Shown here piece after piece: positions 52,951 to 63,647 of a DNA stretch of 64,000 bases. The DNA is taken from positions 62,001 through 126,000 of the forward strand of contig VXCM01000052.1 of the NCBI GenBank assembly GCA_014773175.1. The letters are read 5' to 3'. This stretch comes from Lucifuga dentata. Its lineage: Eukaryota > Chordata > Actinopteri > Ophidiiformes > Bythitidae. The position numbers were made by a program, and so were the translations under genes. Position 1 is the first letter of the stretch. Each line of letters starts with the position of its first letter. The notes beneath the pieces were generated by a model. It did no database searches. It saw only the letters and a list, made by a program, of their open reading frames with translations, and was not told the DNA's origin.

Positions 52951-53060
52951 TCAGTGGCAGAGCCAGACAATTTTCTTAGAGATGGCCAGGCTGAGACCAG
53001 TGTTCTCTTTGGGGGGGCACCTGAATTGGTGTTTTGTTCAGGTTTTTTCTGTGTGTTGCA
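52951..53060 (+). mobile_element. Possible hAT-type repeat fragment
   Basis: The sequence starts CAGTGGCAGAGCCAGAC and goes on through GATGGCCAGGCTGAGACC to a G-rich GGGGGGGCACCTGA. This resembles the conserved end of a hAT DNA-transposon family frequent in fish. I could not find a matching opposite end nearby, so it would be a fragment. Confidence 0.3.
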
Positions 53061-53499
53061 GTGTTGTACCAAATATTACCTTTTTCAGTCTCTCACTCAA
53101 GCATCAATGACTGCATAATGAGCCCCAACACACCATTAGGTGTGTTGTTTAGACAATTCAGCAGACTTTAGAGCCTGCTTTTAGCTAAAATCAGAGTATA
53201 TTATTTAAAAATTGTTGAGTCAGCAGAAATAATGGCAATTGATTATCCTCTTTGAAAAAAACGTAAGAAAAACTTGAAGCAAAAAAGAAAATGGGAATTT
53301 CTGAATATGTATTACATCGGCGCTGTGCACTGCAAAACCTTTGTGTCTCCTCTTAAACTTGTAAAAACTAGTTTAAAGCTGTGAGCACAAGAAGCTCCCA
53401 GCTCAGCTACTGTGGCGGCATGGCAGAAATTGTTCTGTGCGATAATAAATATTCAAATAAATTAAAAAATGAGTGACCTGAGAGTCAATACTGTGTGTG

Positions 53500-53527
53500 T
53501 AGGGTTAGGGTTAGGGTTAGGGTTAGG
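53500..53527 (+). repeat. Interstitial telomere-type (TTAGGG)n tract
   Basis: Between four and five uninterrupted TTAGGG units, preceded by TGTGTGTG. The array is short. Such tracts arise by repair or polymerase slippage as well as by chromosome fusion. Confidence 0.9.
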
Positions 53528-56171
53528 CATCACAGCATCACATGCAATGCCACCTTGGATCCACAGTCCCTCAATCAGCCCTCCCCACTAGCCAACATCC
53601 TGACCAACCTGCCATCGAACCTAACCCTCACCACAACTCTGTTATGACTACATAAAAAAAAGCTTTAACCAAAACACAAGAAAAAAAAACTATTCTTGAG
53701 TCCTTACCACTAACAAACCAGAGACAACAAATCTCTTCTTTCTCACCCATTGACTCTGATGTCCTCTCATTTCTCCTTATGTTAACCCCCCCCCCCCCAA
53801 ACTCACAGACACATGCTATATCTAGACTGTTTGATTGCTGATAATCTGTCAAATGATGATTTGCAGTGCTACTTAGCCTGCATCCAACATACAGCTACAC
53901 TATGATAGCCCGAATGCTTTGGAAGGTATTTAGTGGTGAATCTTTCAGAAGAAGCACAGAAAACTCAGTCATTAACCAGTCATCAGAGTGTGATTAAACA
54001 TGAAGTCAACCAAAGAGAGAGACAGAGAAATTTAGCTTCCAGGCATGATTATTGTATGTTTCTGAGCATTGCTAGTGCATTTTCTTATGTCTAGTATGTA
54101 ACCTGTGCCCTGTGGGGCTGATAATCGTGTTGACATCACACTCTCCCAGTAGAAATGGTAACAGAGAGAACACGGAAACACAAAGACCATTATGTAAGAA
54201 TCCCACCCGAGAAAGTCTGTAGGTTTCAGATGCGTCCTTGGTAACAATCACAATAACACCACCAATGAAAGGACAGGATTGCATAACAGCAAATTCAATG
54301 GCTTCTAAAAGTAGCCACTCAAAGCACAGGAGATACATACAGGTCATTCTGAAAGACTTTTAAACAATTCAACAGCCCTATTTAAGATAAATCAACTCTA
54401 AATGCATCTGAACTGCATCTTTACCTCTGATGTTGAGCAAATATGCACACTACACAGATAAATACAGTAACAAAATTTATTTCCTAATGAATGTGATATA
54501 TTTACATTGTGCTGCGGATGGTCATACAATATGCTATGCAGTACTATTCATGTCAGACTAATGTGAGTTTTTCTGTTCTGTTCTGACTTGTGACTACAGA
54601 GAAAAGGTTACAGTGACGGGGCTTTCCTCTATGGAATGAGAAACTGGCCTTTGGAATGCAGAAACACACACACACACACACAATCACAATTACATATACT
54701 GTACATTCACTCAGTACCTCTTCATATCAAACAGAAAATGATAATAAATGGTGAATTATGCCAAAATCAGGAGCAGAATGACACTTGTTTATTTGTTCAT
54801 ACTTAGATTTAGTCAATGACACTGCAGACATCTTAGTGGGATATATGATACACTTTTTAAACCATTTATTTATTTATTTTTGGCTCTACCATCAGGACTC
54901 CCCCTCTTTACATGAAGAATGGAAGATCAGTCACTGAACCATCATTGTGAGGAATAATAGCAGAGGGGCTCTAACAACAGGAAGTAACTTTTTCCCTTAC
55001 AGAGTGAGGGAAAGTTAGTCCTCACCCTAGTTGAGGGTTGAGAGCCCTCTATTGGTGACAATGTTGCTTAACAGAGCCTTTTGGTCCTGGGCCCATACAG
55101 CAGCTACAAGGAAATAAATTCAGTGACACTGATAGTTTGATCGTTATCAGGGTTTCCATAAGCTACTTGATAATTTGAGCTTTCTTGCTATGATGCTAGT
55201 CCATAGCTTGTGTAAACAGTCGGATTTAAGCCGTTTAGAAGTTACATTTTGAAACCTTGAGGACAGAGGCATTAAACATTTAATCTTCAGCTGCCAATAG
55301 CCTCAACTCTTAGCTCAGTAGGTTTTGTGGCTGAAGGGAAGTCCTTAGAGGATTTTCTCAGCACTGCACTGATATGAAGACATGCTTAAGATCCTGTCAT
55401 TAAACCTCCCAGTCACTGCTTAATAATCCAGTAACTTCCCCATTGCCAAAAAGCTGGGGCAAATCACATAAATGCTGCAATAGGATGACAGTAATCTAAA
55501 GTTAGAGAAGTAAGAGAATGCAGGTTGTGTAAATTCTTGAGCAATAATTACTGAGGTACCCTTAAGCAAGGCACTTTACTACAACATTGCTACAGTAATG
55601 GTAACAATAAAATCATGATGTATTGTATAACACAAATTTTGTTGTCTAAACAGTGCAGTGAACAAAGACAACAAAGTAAATTCAGGATTATTTTGAAAAG
55701 ATTGGTTGCACAAAGTGAACACCAATACTGAACATCATGGGAAAACAGTAGGTCTGTGATGGAATATTATGGAGGCATTACAGTGATTTTTAGAATCACA
55801 CTAATCTAATTGAAATAAGCCCTACAAGTGAGTGAAGGAGCTCCAAACTCTTCACAACATTTACTGTAATAAAAATGCCAGTGTGGTTTAACAACATAAT
55901 TTATTGAGGCTACTACAATTTACTACATGCACCAGCCTTTATAGGAAGATTGAATATACTGAACTCCCTGAAATATTTATGTGTAATAAAGTAACCTAAA
56001 AAATCCAAGCTTGTGTCATGCACCTGCTATCTAAATCAGGTAATTAATTTTCAAGATTCATGATTTTTTCAAGGCACAAGTGCATACCGATTCAATCACT
56101 TTTCAGTACATCTCATACAAATACCATATTTGAATGACAATTAAACCTGACACAAACTGCATATGTGTACA

Positions 56172-56177
56172 TTTATT
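56172..56177 (-). terminator. Candidate chchd3 polyadenylation signal
   Basis: AATAAA on the minus strand, 309 nt past the chchd3 stop codon. Confidence 0.5.
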
Positions 56178-56485
56178 GTTGGTGTTAGCTTGATTTAACA
56201 GGCATAAACAAGAACAAATAATCCATCTACCATTTTTAAGGTAGTGGCACGTTGTGTTTTAAATGATCCCAAGACCATTTTGTCGCACAGTAGGCCGACC
56301 AGAAGAGATTACTGGTCTGGAATAGTCAGCCTGAGGCAGTAGCACTTTTCCAGACACGAAAAAGCTGAAGTAGATTCTGTTGTGTTTCCATCTCCTGAAT
56401 GTCCTGTTAGCTGAATTCTGTCTACCACCTTTGCTGTTACAATGATACCATCAGATGCAAGGCGCTCCTCTTTATGTGGTTCACA

Positions 56486-59400
56486 TTAACCTGCAGTAAT
56501 CAATTTATTCTGTATGGGGGAGAAGAAAATGGGGTTAAAATGTTGGCCATGAATAATAAAGGTGGGTGAGCTTCAGAGTGTGAATATACCACCATACTTT
56601 TTTGGCGTTGTCCACACACTGCATGTAAGCGGAGGCGATTCCCGAGCAGGACAGAGTCTTGCCTGAGTTCTCCTTGTAGCACTTAAAGATCTGATTCTGG
56701 AGGTCACCACACACTGGCTGGATATCAAAACGCCTGCAAGAGCACAAACCAATCAAAGCCATTCAAACCTTAGACATCCTGTTATCAGACTTATCTGACA
56801 GTACACATTACAAATTTCTGAAACATTCCAAGTAAAGTACATAGAACATGTTTTTTTGCATCCCGCACCTTCCGGATAACGAGTTGTTAAAATGTATGCA
56901 AAATGTAACAAGACAAACTTAGCTATTTACTGTATTTATACAAAAATACAGTGTTTCTGAACTCACGCAAAACGGTTGTGTGTCTCCTCTTTGCTCTTCT
57001 GGAAGCTCTCTGTGGTGACTTTGTAAAACTGAGCACACTGTGAAAGTGTTAAAAACTCTGGTTATCACCATCAAGACAAAATATCATCACTGTATTTGAA
57101 TAAACTAAAATGAAAAACTGGAATGAAGGAATCAAAATGTCACTTACCTTTGCTTCCAGTTTTGCGATGTGTTCCTTGTAGAGCGCGTCCCGTTGCTTCA
57201 AGTCTTTCTCTCTCTCTTCCAATTTATGGGCCTGTTTTTGAGGATATCACACACTTATAATAGATAATAAATATACATTTCACCACAATACCAAGTCTTT
57301 TTTTGTGTTTTTACATTCTATAAACTGCACCATCAAATTCCCCTTGGTGTTCAACAACTTTTCATCTAAGCTTGTTTAATGTTATCTCCAAAAAAAAAAA
57401 AAAAAANAAAAAAAAAAAAAAAAAGTGCTGCAAAACACGACTGAGTAGCAGCTGGGTAGATCATGCTTAGGAGACTGAAAGTGAAAGAAAAAGCCATGCA
57501 CATAGGAACGCTCTCCTATCTTACCTTAAGCTCCATCCACTGAAAACAAGACAGCAGAGCAAGAGAGGAAAAAAGAGGCAAAATGAGAAGAGGAAACCTC
57601 CATCAGTTACTTTTGTTACTGCAAAGAGCAGTAACAAGAGTTCACTTTAGAGGGGTTCTACCAGCTATATTTGTGCACGACTAGAAAGCAGCTCATTAGC
57701 TGACCAAAGGCCAGGTGGATGAATGAGATGTCATCAGACTGATCAGAAACAAGAGGAAAGAAGAGAGTGCTTAGAACCATAAAACAGAGCAAAACCAGCA
57801 TCCTAAATTAATGGAAGTAAACACACTGTTGTCAAAACGTACGCCCAGTGGCCACTTTATGAGGTGCACCCATACAATCTAATGCAAACTACTGATATGT
57901 ATGTATGTATGTAAATGAAAGTGGACAAAATATCAGAAACATCCTGTAAGGCAAATACCTTCACCACAGTTTGGATTCAAACTGAACATTAGGACTTTGA
58001 AAGAAGTATGAGTTATTGCAGGGCTGTTGTACTGGATTGCTCTGGATTGTACAGGTGTACCCAGTAAAGTAGCCACTGTGTTTATTTTTCCAATGTGATC
58101 ACAACATGTAATAAATAATGTGGAAAAGAGAGAGAAACTAACAGAAAAAGAAAGCAGAAAAACACAGACTGTGAAGGACACAGACTTCTTTTTTGCGCTT
58201 ACATAAAGCTGAACCATGAGCCTCTCATCCTCAGTCTTCATGCGCTCCTTCACAATGGCTCCTGTCAGGCTCTCTGTATAGGCTTCCTTCTCTGTCTCCA
58301 GGATCTTCTTCACCTGCTCCTCCACCTGGACCTGGGCTGCTGCTTTGGCTTCTGCTTGTGCCCGAGCCTTCGCCTCCTCCAGCCTTCACATACATACAGG
58401 GATACACACGGGAAACAAAGATGACCAAACAAACATTAAAATACGAGAGGAACTTAATCAAAGTTTCCACAGCGTCCTTACTGCTGCTGAAGCTCCTGCT
58501 TCTTCTGGCTGATTTCTTGCTCCATATTTCTCTGCAGATCCTCTTTAATCTTCTTCCTCAACTCTTCCTCAATCTCTTCAGGAGATAGCAGTGAAGCTAT
58601 AGACAGTGACAATAGAGACATATGCGCCATTTTACTTATTTGACAGGAAGGCAAAAACAAAATGCCCAGTTTTTTACTTTATGCTGTTTTTTGGTTGTTT
58701 TTGTTTTTTTATTGGATGCTGTGATTTATATTTTAAAAGAGCTCGTCAACAGCTTTACAAATGCAAATTTACTTGAAATTTTATTTTTTATGTCCCCTTT
58801 GCACTAAATCTTTGAAATGTGAACACTACAGTAGCAGTATGTACATATGCACAGTTTTGTTATTTAATTTCAAACTAGTACTCCTTGAACCAAGCTGGAA
58901 GCATCATAGCGGTGAGGAAAAACAAGCTCACCTGTTGCAGGTGGTGGAACGGATACTACGACAGGAACCACATCCTCAACAACAGGGGGCAGTGATGGTG
59001 CCAGAGTGGGCTCCTCAGCTGGTGAAGCTGGATCAGATGGAGGGGGGGTTAAGGGTTCTACAAGGGGTTCTTCACTTACGGGTGGCTCAGGAGCTAAGAC
59101 AGCTACCTCCATTGAGAGAGAAGATGGGCAAGCTTCTTCAAAAGTGAGTTCTGGTGCAGGAGGGGGAGCTGCTACAGGCTCAGCAGGAGGTGGAACTGAG
59201 GATGGTAAAGTGGAAACTGGTTCACATGGAGCTGGTAAGCCAACTGGTTCTAATGGCAAAATCTCAGCTGGAAAAGGTAAAATTACAGGCTCAACAGTGG
59301 CTGGAGGCTTGACTGGAGATGGAGGCTCAACTGAAACTGGAGGCTCAACTGGAGCTAGAGGCTCGATTGGAGCTGGAGGCTCAACTGAAACTGGAGGCTC

Positions 59401-61082
59401 AACTGGAGCTGGAGGCTCAAGTGGAGCTAGAGGCTCGATTGCAGCTGGTGGCTCAAATGAAGCTAGAGGCTCAACTGGAGCTGGAGGCTCAAGTGGAGCT
59501 AGAGGCTCGATTGCAGCTGGAGGCTCAACTGAAACTGGAGGCATTTCTTCATGAGCAGTAGACAGGACAATAAGCTCAATTAGAGTAGCCTCCACTTGAG
59601 GAGGTACAGCCATTGGTTCAACTGGAATTGTCTCAGCTGTCTCACTTGGAGCATAGGTTGGTTCTATTGGTTCAAGAGTAGGTAAAACTCCAAGTTCTGG
59701 CTCAGGAACAGGAGTACTGACTATAGGCTGAACCATTTCCACTGGTGGGGTTAATGGGACAAGAGTTTCAACAGATTCAACACAGGAAGCTACAGGAACA
59801 GCTTCAATCACAGGAGGTGAACATGTTGGTTCCACATGTTCTGCAGGGAGAGATGAAGCTATGGGTTCAACTAGAGATACAGTGGCTGTAGATGGAGGTA
59901 TTGGGTCAACACAATGTTCTACCACTGGCAGTGTAGATGGGGTCTCTGGCTCTAAATGGAGTTGGTTGATGGTTTCTACGGTGGGCAGAACATCAGATTC
60001 TGCCAAAGGAGGAGAAAGCTGGACTGCTGGCTCCACAACTGTAGGAGGAAAAGATTCAAGCTCCACAGGTGGGATGACTACTTCTACTTGAGGAGATTCG
60101 GATGGTGCGGATGGGGGCGGTGGAGTTGAGACAAGAGGGTCGGTTACAAGCAGAGATTTTGGCTCTATGAGAGGTTCCACAGAAGCAGGAGGAAGAGAAT
60201 GAAACTTCACAGGAGGCGGGGAGAGGAGTTTGACAGGAGGTGGTGGAGCAGGATCTGCTGTTGTGGATGTAGGGGTAGGTGTGGGAGAAGGGGAATCTTC
60301 CTGAGGAGGCATGCTGCGGACGAAAGGAGGAGGAGGTGTTAGAAGTGGCAGCAAGTGTTCGACAGACGGGGCGGGAACTGGAGTGACCACGGCTGATTCA
60401 GGCGTGTGCGAAGGAGGACTGACGNAGACGGGGCGGGAACTGGAGTGACCACGGCTGATTCAGGCGTGTGCGAAGGAGGACTGACGACCTTTGGAGACTC
60501 TTTCATTCGGTTGATGACTCTGTCTGACAGCTGACAAAAACAGGAGAAGACATAAGTCAATTAGATTAAAAAAGGGAGCAGGACGTGCTTTTTTTTTCTT
60601 CTTCACTGGTACTGAGATTTGTGGCCATCATTCCTCACTTCTCCTCATCTTACATGCCACAACCACCTTCTTATTGTTACTAGCTCAGTGATAAGCCTCA
60701 TTCATCAAGGCAAAAATCATAGTCTGACCTGCAGTTAGGTTCGTTAAATAAATGATTCTTTTAGCAGAGAGAGAGCAGCCATGTTCTATATTTAACACCT
60801 TCACTTATAGATCATGTATAGCACACAGGTCCATGTTGTGTTAGGATAAATCCACTGAACTTTCCACGTAAAAATAAAACATTCATCATCAGCCGTTGAC
60901 TCTGTTAAAGCTCACTGATCTGTGCATTATTAGAGCATCGCGAAGCTTTGGTATGAATGATTTCTTCTTAACGTTAAAATCGGAAAGTTTCACACACTCA
61001 CCCGTATGCCCTTCAAAAAAGTCAGACCTCCGCTTTCACCGTCGTCTTCATAGGAGAGGTGACTCGGGCTGTTTCCCCCCAT
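56486..61082 (-). CDS. chchd3: CHCHD3/MIC19-like MICOS subunit with a long Pro/Glu/Val-rich insert
   Basis: MIC19 belongs to the MICOS complex that shapes mitochondrial cristae. Nine exons join in phase once a 62-nt assembly duplication is discounted: 61002-61082, 58932-60530, 58482-58596, 58203-58383, 57525-57539, 57148-57231, 56967-57037, 56598-56733 and 56486-56509. Exon 1 encodes MGGNSPSHLS, keeping the N-myristoylation glycine, then KGIR; exon 2 opens with LSDRVINRMKES, as in MIC19. Exon 2 then adds about 490 residues rich in Pro, Glu, Val, Ala and Ser, including 6-residue EPPAPV-type repeats. Exons 3-7 form the charged coiled coil. Exon 8 has the twin CX9C (CHCH) motif, from PVCGDLQNQIFKCY to the second pair CSGIASAYMQC. 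Predicted length is about 747 aa; human MIC19 has 227. CYKENSGKTLSC favours CHCHD3 over CHCHD6, as does the slc35b4 neighbour. The paralogue call is not certain. Confidence 0.87.
57391..57424. repeat. Poly-A tract with a single N
   Basis: An A run with an N at 57407, in the chchd3 intron between exons 5 and 6. Confidence 0.8.
59290..59545 (-). repeat. 18-bp coding minisatellite in chchd3 exon 2
   Basis: About 14 imperfect copies of an 18-bp unit (plus strand near GGAGGCTCAACTGGAGCT) encode six-residue units of the form E-P-P/L-A-x-V/I/L. The unit is a multiple of three, so copy-number changes keep the frame. Confidence 0.88.
60364..60486. repeat. 61-bp direct duplication around a single N (likely assembly artefact)
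   Basis: Bases 60364-60424 are repeated exactly at 60426-60486, with an N at 60425 between them. The 62-nt period shifts the chchd3 frame. Dropping one copy and the N restores one continuous frame from the MKESPK region into the Pro-rich insert. Confidence 0.93.
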
Positions 61083-62068
61083 CACCACCCAAACATGCAA
61101 TAATAATTATAATAACTACGGGGGAAATTAATTAATCCACGGCGTGGGTCAATGAGGAGTAAAATTAGCTCATCTGCAGGAATCGGCCCTTCCCACTTCT
61201 GACATTTGAATAACAGCCGCTTCCATTGGATCAGAGGAAATGGCTCTGAACAAAACGTCTCTGGATTGGTCTCCCACCCTAAACAAAACGTGAACATTGT
61301 GTTCCTATTAAAAAAATAAAAAAGTTCTCTCTCAACCATTAAAGTATTAAAATGTGATGGATAACGTAGGTGCTTTACTTTTGTTATGAACAATTACAAG
61401 TACAAACTTGATTTCTTCATTCGTTTTAGAGCATTTAATTCAATTAGTAAAGATCACAAAATGACTGATGCTTTTTGTTAAGTGTCAGTTAAATTCTGGG
61501 TATTCAATAATATATTAATTCGTATTTTCCCGTTTAAAATTCTTCCAGGTTTTACTGGAGATCACTTATTGACGATTTTAACGGGCAAAATTGCTTTTCA
61601 AATACTCCAGACCTAACTAAGCAAAATAATGGTAAAATACTGCACTCTGTAAATTCTCTGATTGCCAAATATTACGTTAAAATATAAGTTTATAGTTTCA
61701 GCATATCAATTTAACCCCAACTTCAACTGCAAATGTTTATTATCACAAACATAAATTCTGTAATCATAATTTCTCTCAAAATTGACCCTAATGAACATAA
61801 TCCTTTTCAAATTTAACTTGATGTATTCTTTGTCTACCTTTAATTTTGTTTATGATTGTCTTTTTGGCGTCAGGCTGATCTGTAAACTTTGTCTGATGTC
61901 TAGTTTGTCTAGTGTTCACGTTAACTTTTTATATAGATTAACAAAATCTTTCTTATGAAACACAGCATTAATATTAATTTGATTTTTATATTCGCAAGAG
62001 ACACATGACCTCACAGACATGAAGATCACAAATAATGTATTTAATAATGTATTTGTATGTTGTCATTT

Positions 62069-62078
62069 TTTATTTATT
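62069..62078 (-). terminator. Candidate slc35b4 polyadenylation signals
   Basis: Two overlapping AATAAA words on the minus strand, about 590 nt past the slc35b4 stop codon. Confidence 0.4.
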
Positions 62079-62592
62079 TTCGTTGGCAATGATTTGTAGG
62101 ATAACTTTTTTAAGCTACTACACGTACAGTAAATGTTTCCCCTCCAACACACCTGAGAAATGGATAAAAGACACATGTGAAATATNAAAAAAAAAAAAAC
62201 AACCTAGACAAGAGAAAAACAAATCATCTCAACATGGTATAAAAAAAAATTACCATTAATCCTGATTCCTGCTGTTCATACATTATATTATGCGGTTCAA
62301 TATAAAGCAAATTAACTTTAATATGAATGTTTACGGAGCAAAATCACAAACTCCTCTTCCGTTCACAAAATAAATATTCCAACATCAAAACAGAAAATAC
62401 TGCATGGAGTGTTGGTGAGGTATTCCTACAAATCTGTCAACCTGTGCATGTGTGTGTGTTTGTGTATCTGTGTGTAAGTGTAATCAAGTATGCTAACAAA
62501 ATAGACTAATAGAAAACAACACAGTTGGCTAAAATCACACTAACAAGGTAAGGACATTTTTAAAAACTTGACAGCAAAAAACCACACATCCA

Positions 62593-62593
<1 letters not shown>

Positions 62594-62627
<34 letters not shown>

Positions 62628-62651
62628 NCACACACACACACACACACACAC
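62594..62651. repeat. (CT)n / (CA)n microsatellite joined at an N
   Basis: A CT run changes to a CA run exactly at an N at 62628. The change of unit may be real or may be produced by the join. Confidence 0.85.
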
Positions 62652-62667
62652 AAGTCACTTTCTGTCA

Positions 62668-63647
62668 CTATGCCTTCTTCTCTTTCTCATCAGGCCGAAG
62701 TAGGACTGCCTGCATGCTGCTCCACACCTCAGTATACAGCAGGGTGCCTAGGAAGACCACGGCCATGCCCACCCAGTGCCAAGCAGTGAAGGGGTTTTGG
62801 AAGTAAATGATGGAGAAGATGAGGCTGAGGAACTTCCTCAGGGTCACCACCAAAGTGACTGTCAGCGAAGTGCACTCTGTGGTCAAGATGAACACGCCAC
62901 GGATGCACACGTACCTGAACATGCTGGTTAAAGTCGACAAAAGGACAGCATAAAATTGAAAATACTGCAACTCACATTTAAGATATATTTACTAGATTGC
63001 CAATGTTGCCGTGGAAACTTTGGCTATGTGTTATTAGCATATTTGTTGGTAGGTCGATAAAATGCAGTGTTAATTGAGATGACAAAAAAAAAAAAAAAAA
63101 AAAAATCAAATGTATGGTTTCAAGGATAAGCAAAAAATTATAAATTTGCTCTGCTTCAACAGTTCATATCATGATCAAAGATTTTGTGATTTTACACTTT
63201 CTTTCCTAAAAACTTTCAGTTAGAGGGATGTCAGGAATTAGAACTGTGATGTTCATGGCTGATATGAACTGAGTAAAACCAAATTTTACGTGTTATGTGG
63301 GTGCCAACATTAGGCCAGAAATTTACTGACATGTCATGTTACATTTTACATATTTTCAATTTAGGAGAAGAACAGGAATTGGGAATACATCCCAATTTCA
63401 CACATCGTAGTTGAGTTACGTATATACTTTATCCTGAATGAACAGGAAAGGGGATAGACAAACTTTAGCTTCCCAGAGACAATGGTAGGTATTATCAAAG
63501 CACCCTGGTCAATAGTAGACGCATTATCTAACAAAAAGCCATGGCATAATCATATATTTTGGTCAGGATACTGTGTGATGATGTTGATCAGAAGGTAGAT
63601 CCACAAGACAGGCACAGATGTCTCAACCACAGGAATGACTACAGGAG
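62668..63647 (-). CDS. slc35b4: SLC35B4, UDP-xylose/UDP-GlcNAc transporter (3' part)
   Basis: SLC35B4 is a multi-pass antiporter that brings UDP-xylose and UDP-GlcNAc into the Golgi/ER lumen. Only the last two coding exons are inside the window: 63572-63647 and 62668-62914. They join in phase (donor after a CA, acceptor before G) to give the NIITQYVCIRGVFILTTEC stretch, nearly identical to human. The remaining membrane segments follow (SLTVTLVVTLRKF, FTAWHWVGMAVVFLGTLLYT). The C-terminus KEKKA fits a KxKxx-type dilysine retrieval signal. Upstream exons lie beyond 64000. Being beside chchd3 is consistent with human 7q32-q33. Confidence 0.93.

Larger units (their letters stand above)
46331..56171. 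other. 10-kb region without a recognisable gene
   Basis: I found no exon chain on either strand between the net1 promoter and the chchd3 3' end. The stretch is AT-rich. It holds an AT repeat (46996-47010), poly-T (47768-47792), an AAT-type repeat (49169-49219), a compound microsatellite (51708-51953), CA repeats (52563-52587 and 54664-54682), a TTAGGG tract (53500-53527) and a hAT-like fragment near 52951. Two possible minus-strand 5' exons are listed separately. A non-coding RNA or distal enhancers could be present. Confidence 0.55.
61083..62667. other. chchd3 promoter and slc35b4 3' UTR spacer
   Basis: CCAAT-type words lie at about 61223-61228 and, inverted, at 61263-61269, upstream of the chchd3 start. 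The left part is a plausible TATA-less promoter. Farther right is AT-rich DNA that should include the slc35b4 3' UTR. A short A run with an N at 62186 and a CT/CA microsatellite join with an N at 62628 are present. No coding exon was seen. Confidence 0.5.

Noticed and set aside
59006..59561. Plus-strand Gly/Ser/Thr-rich and Leu/Glu-rich repeat ORFs
   Set aside because: They are antisense readings of the chchd3 Pro-rich insert. Splice phase and flanking exons support the minus strand.
56486..61082. Calling this gene chchd6 (mic25)
   Set aside because: The CHCH segment (CYKENSGKTLSC), the MGGN start and the slc35b4 neighbour fit CHCHD3 better. The choice is not fully certain.
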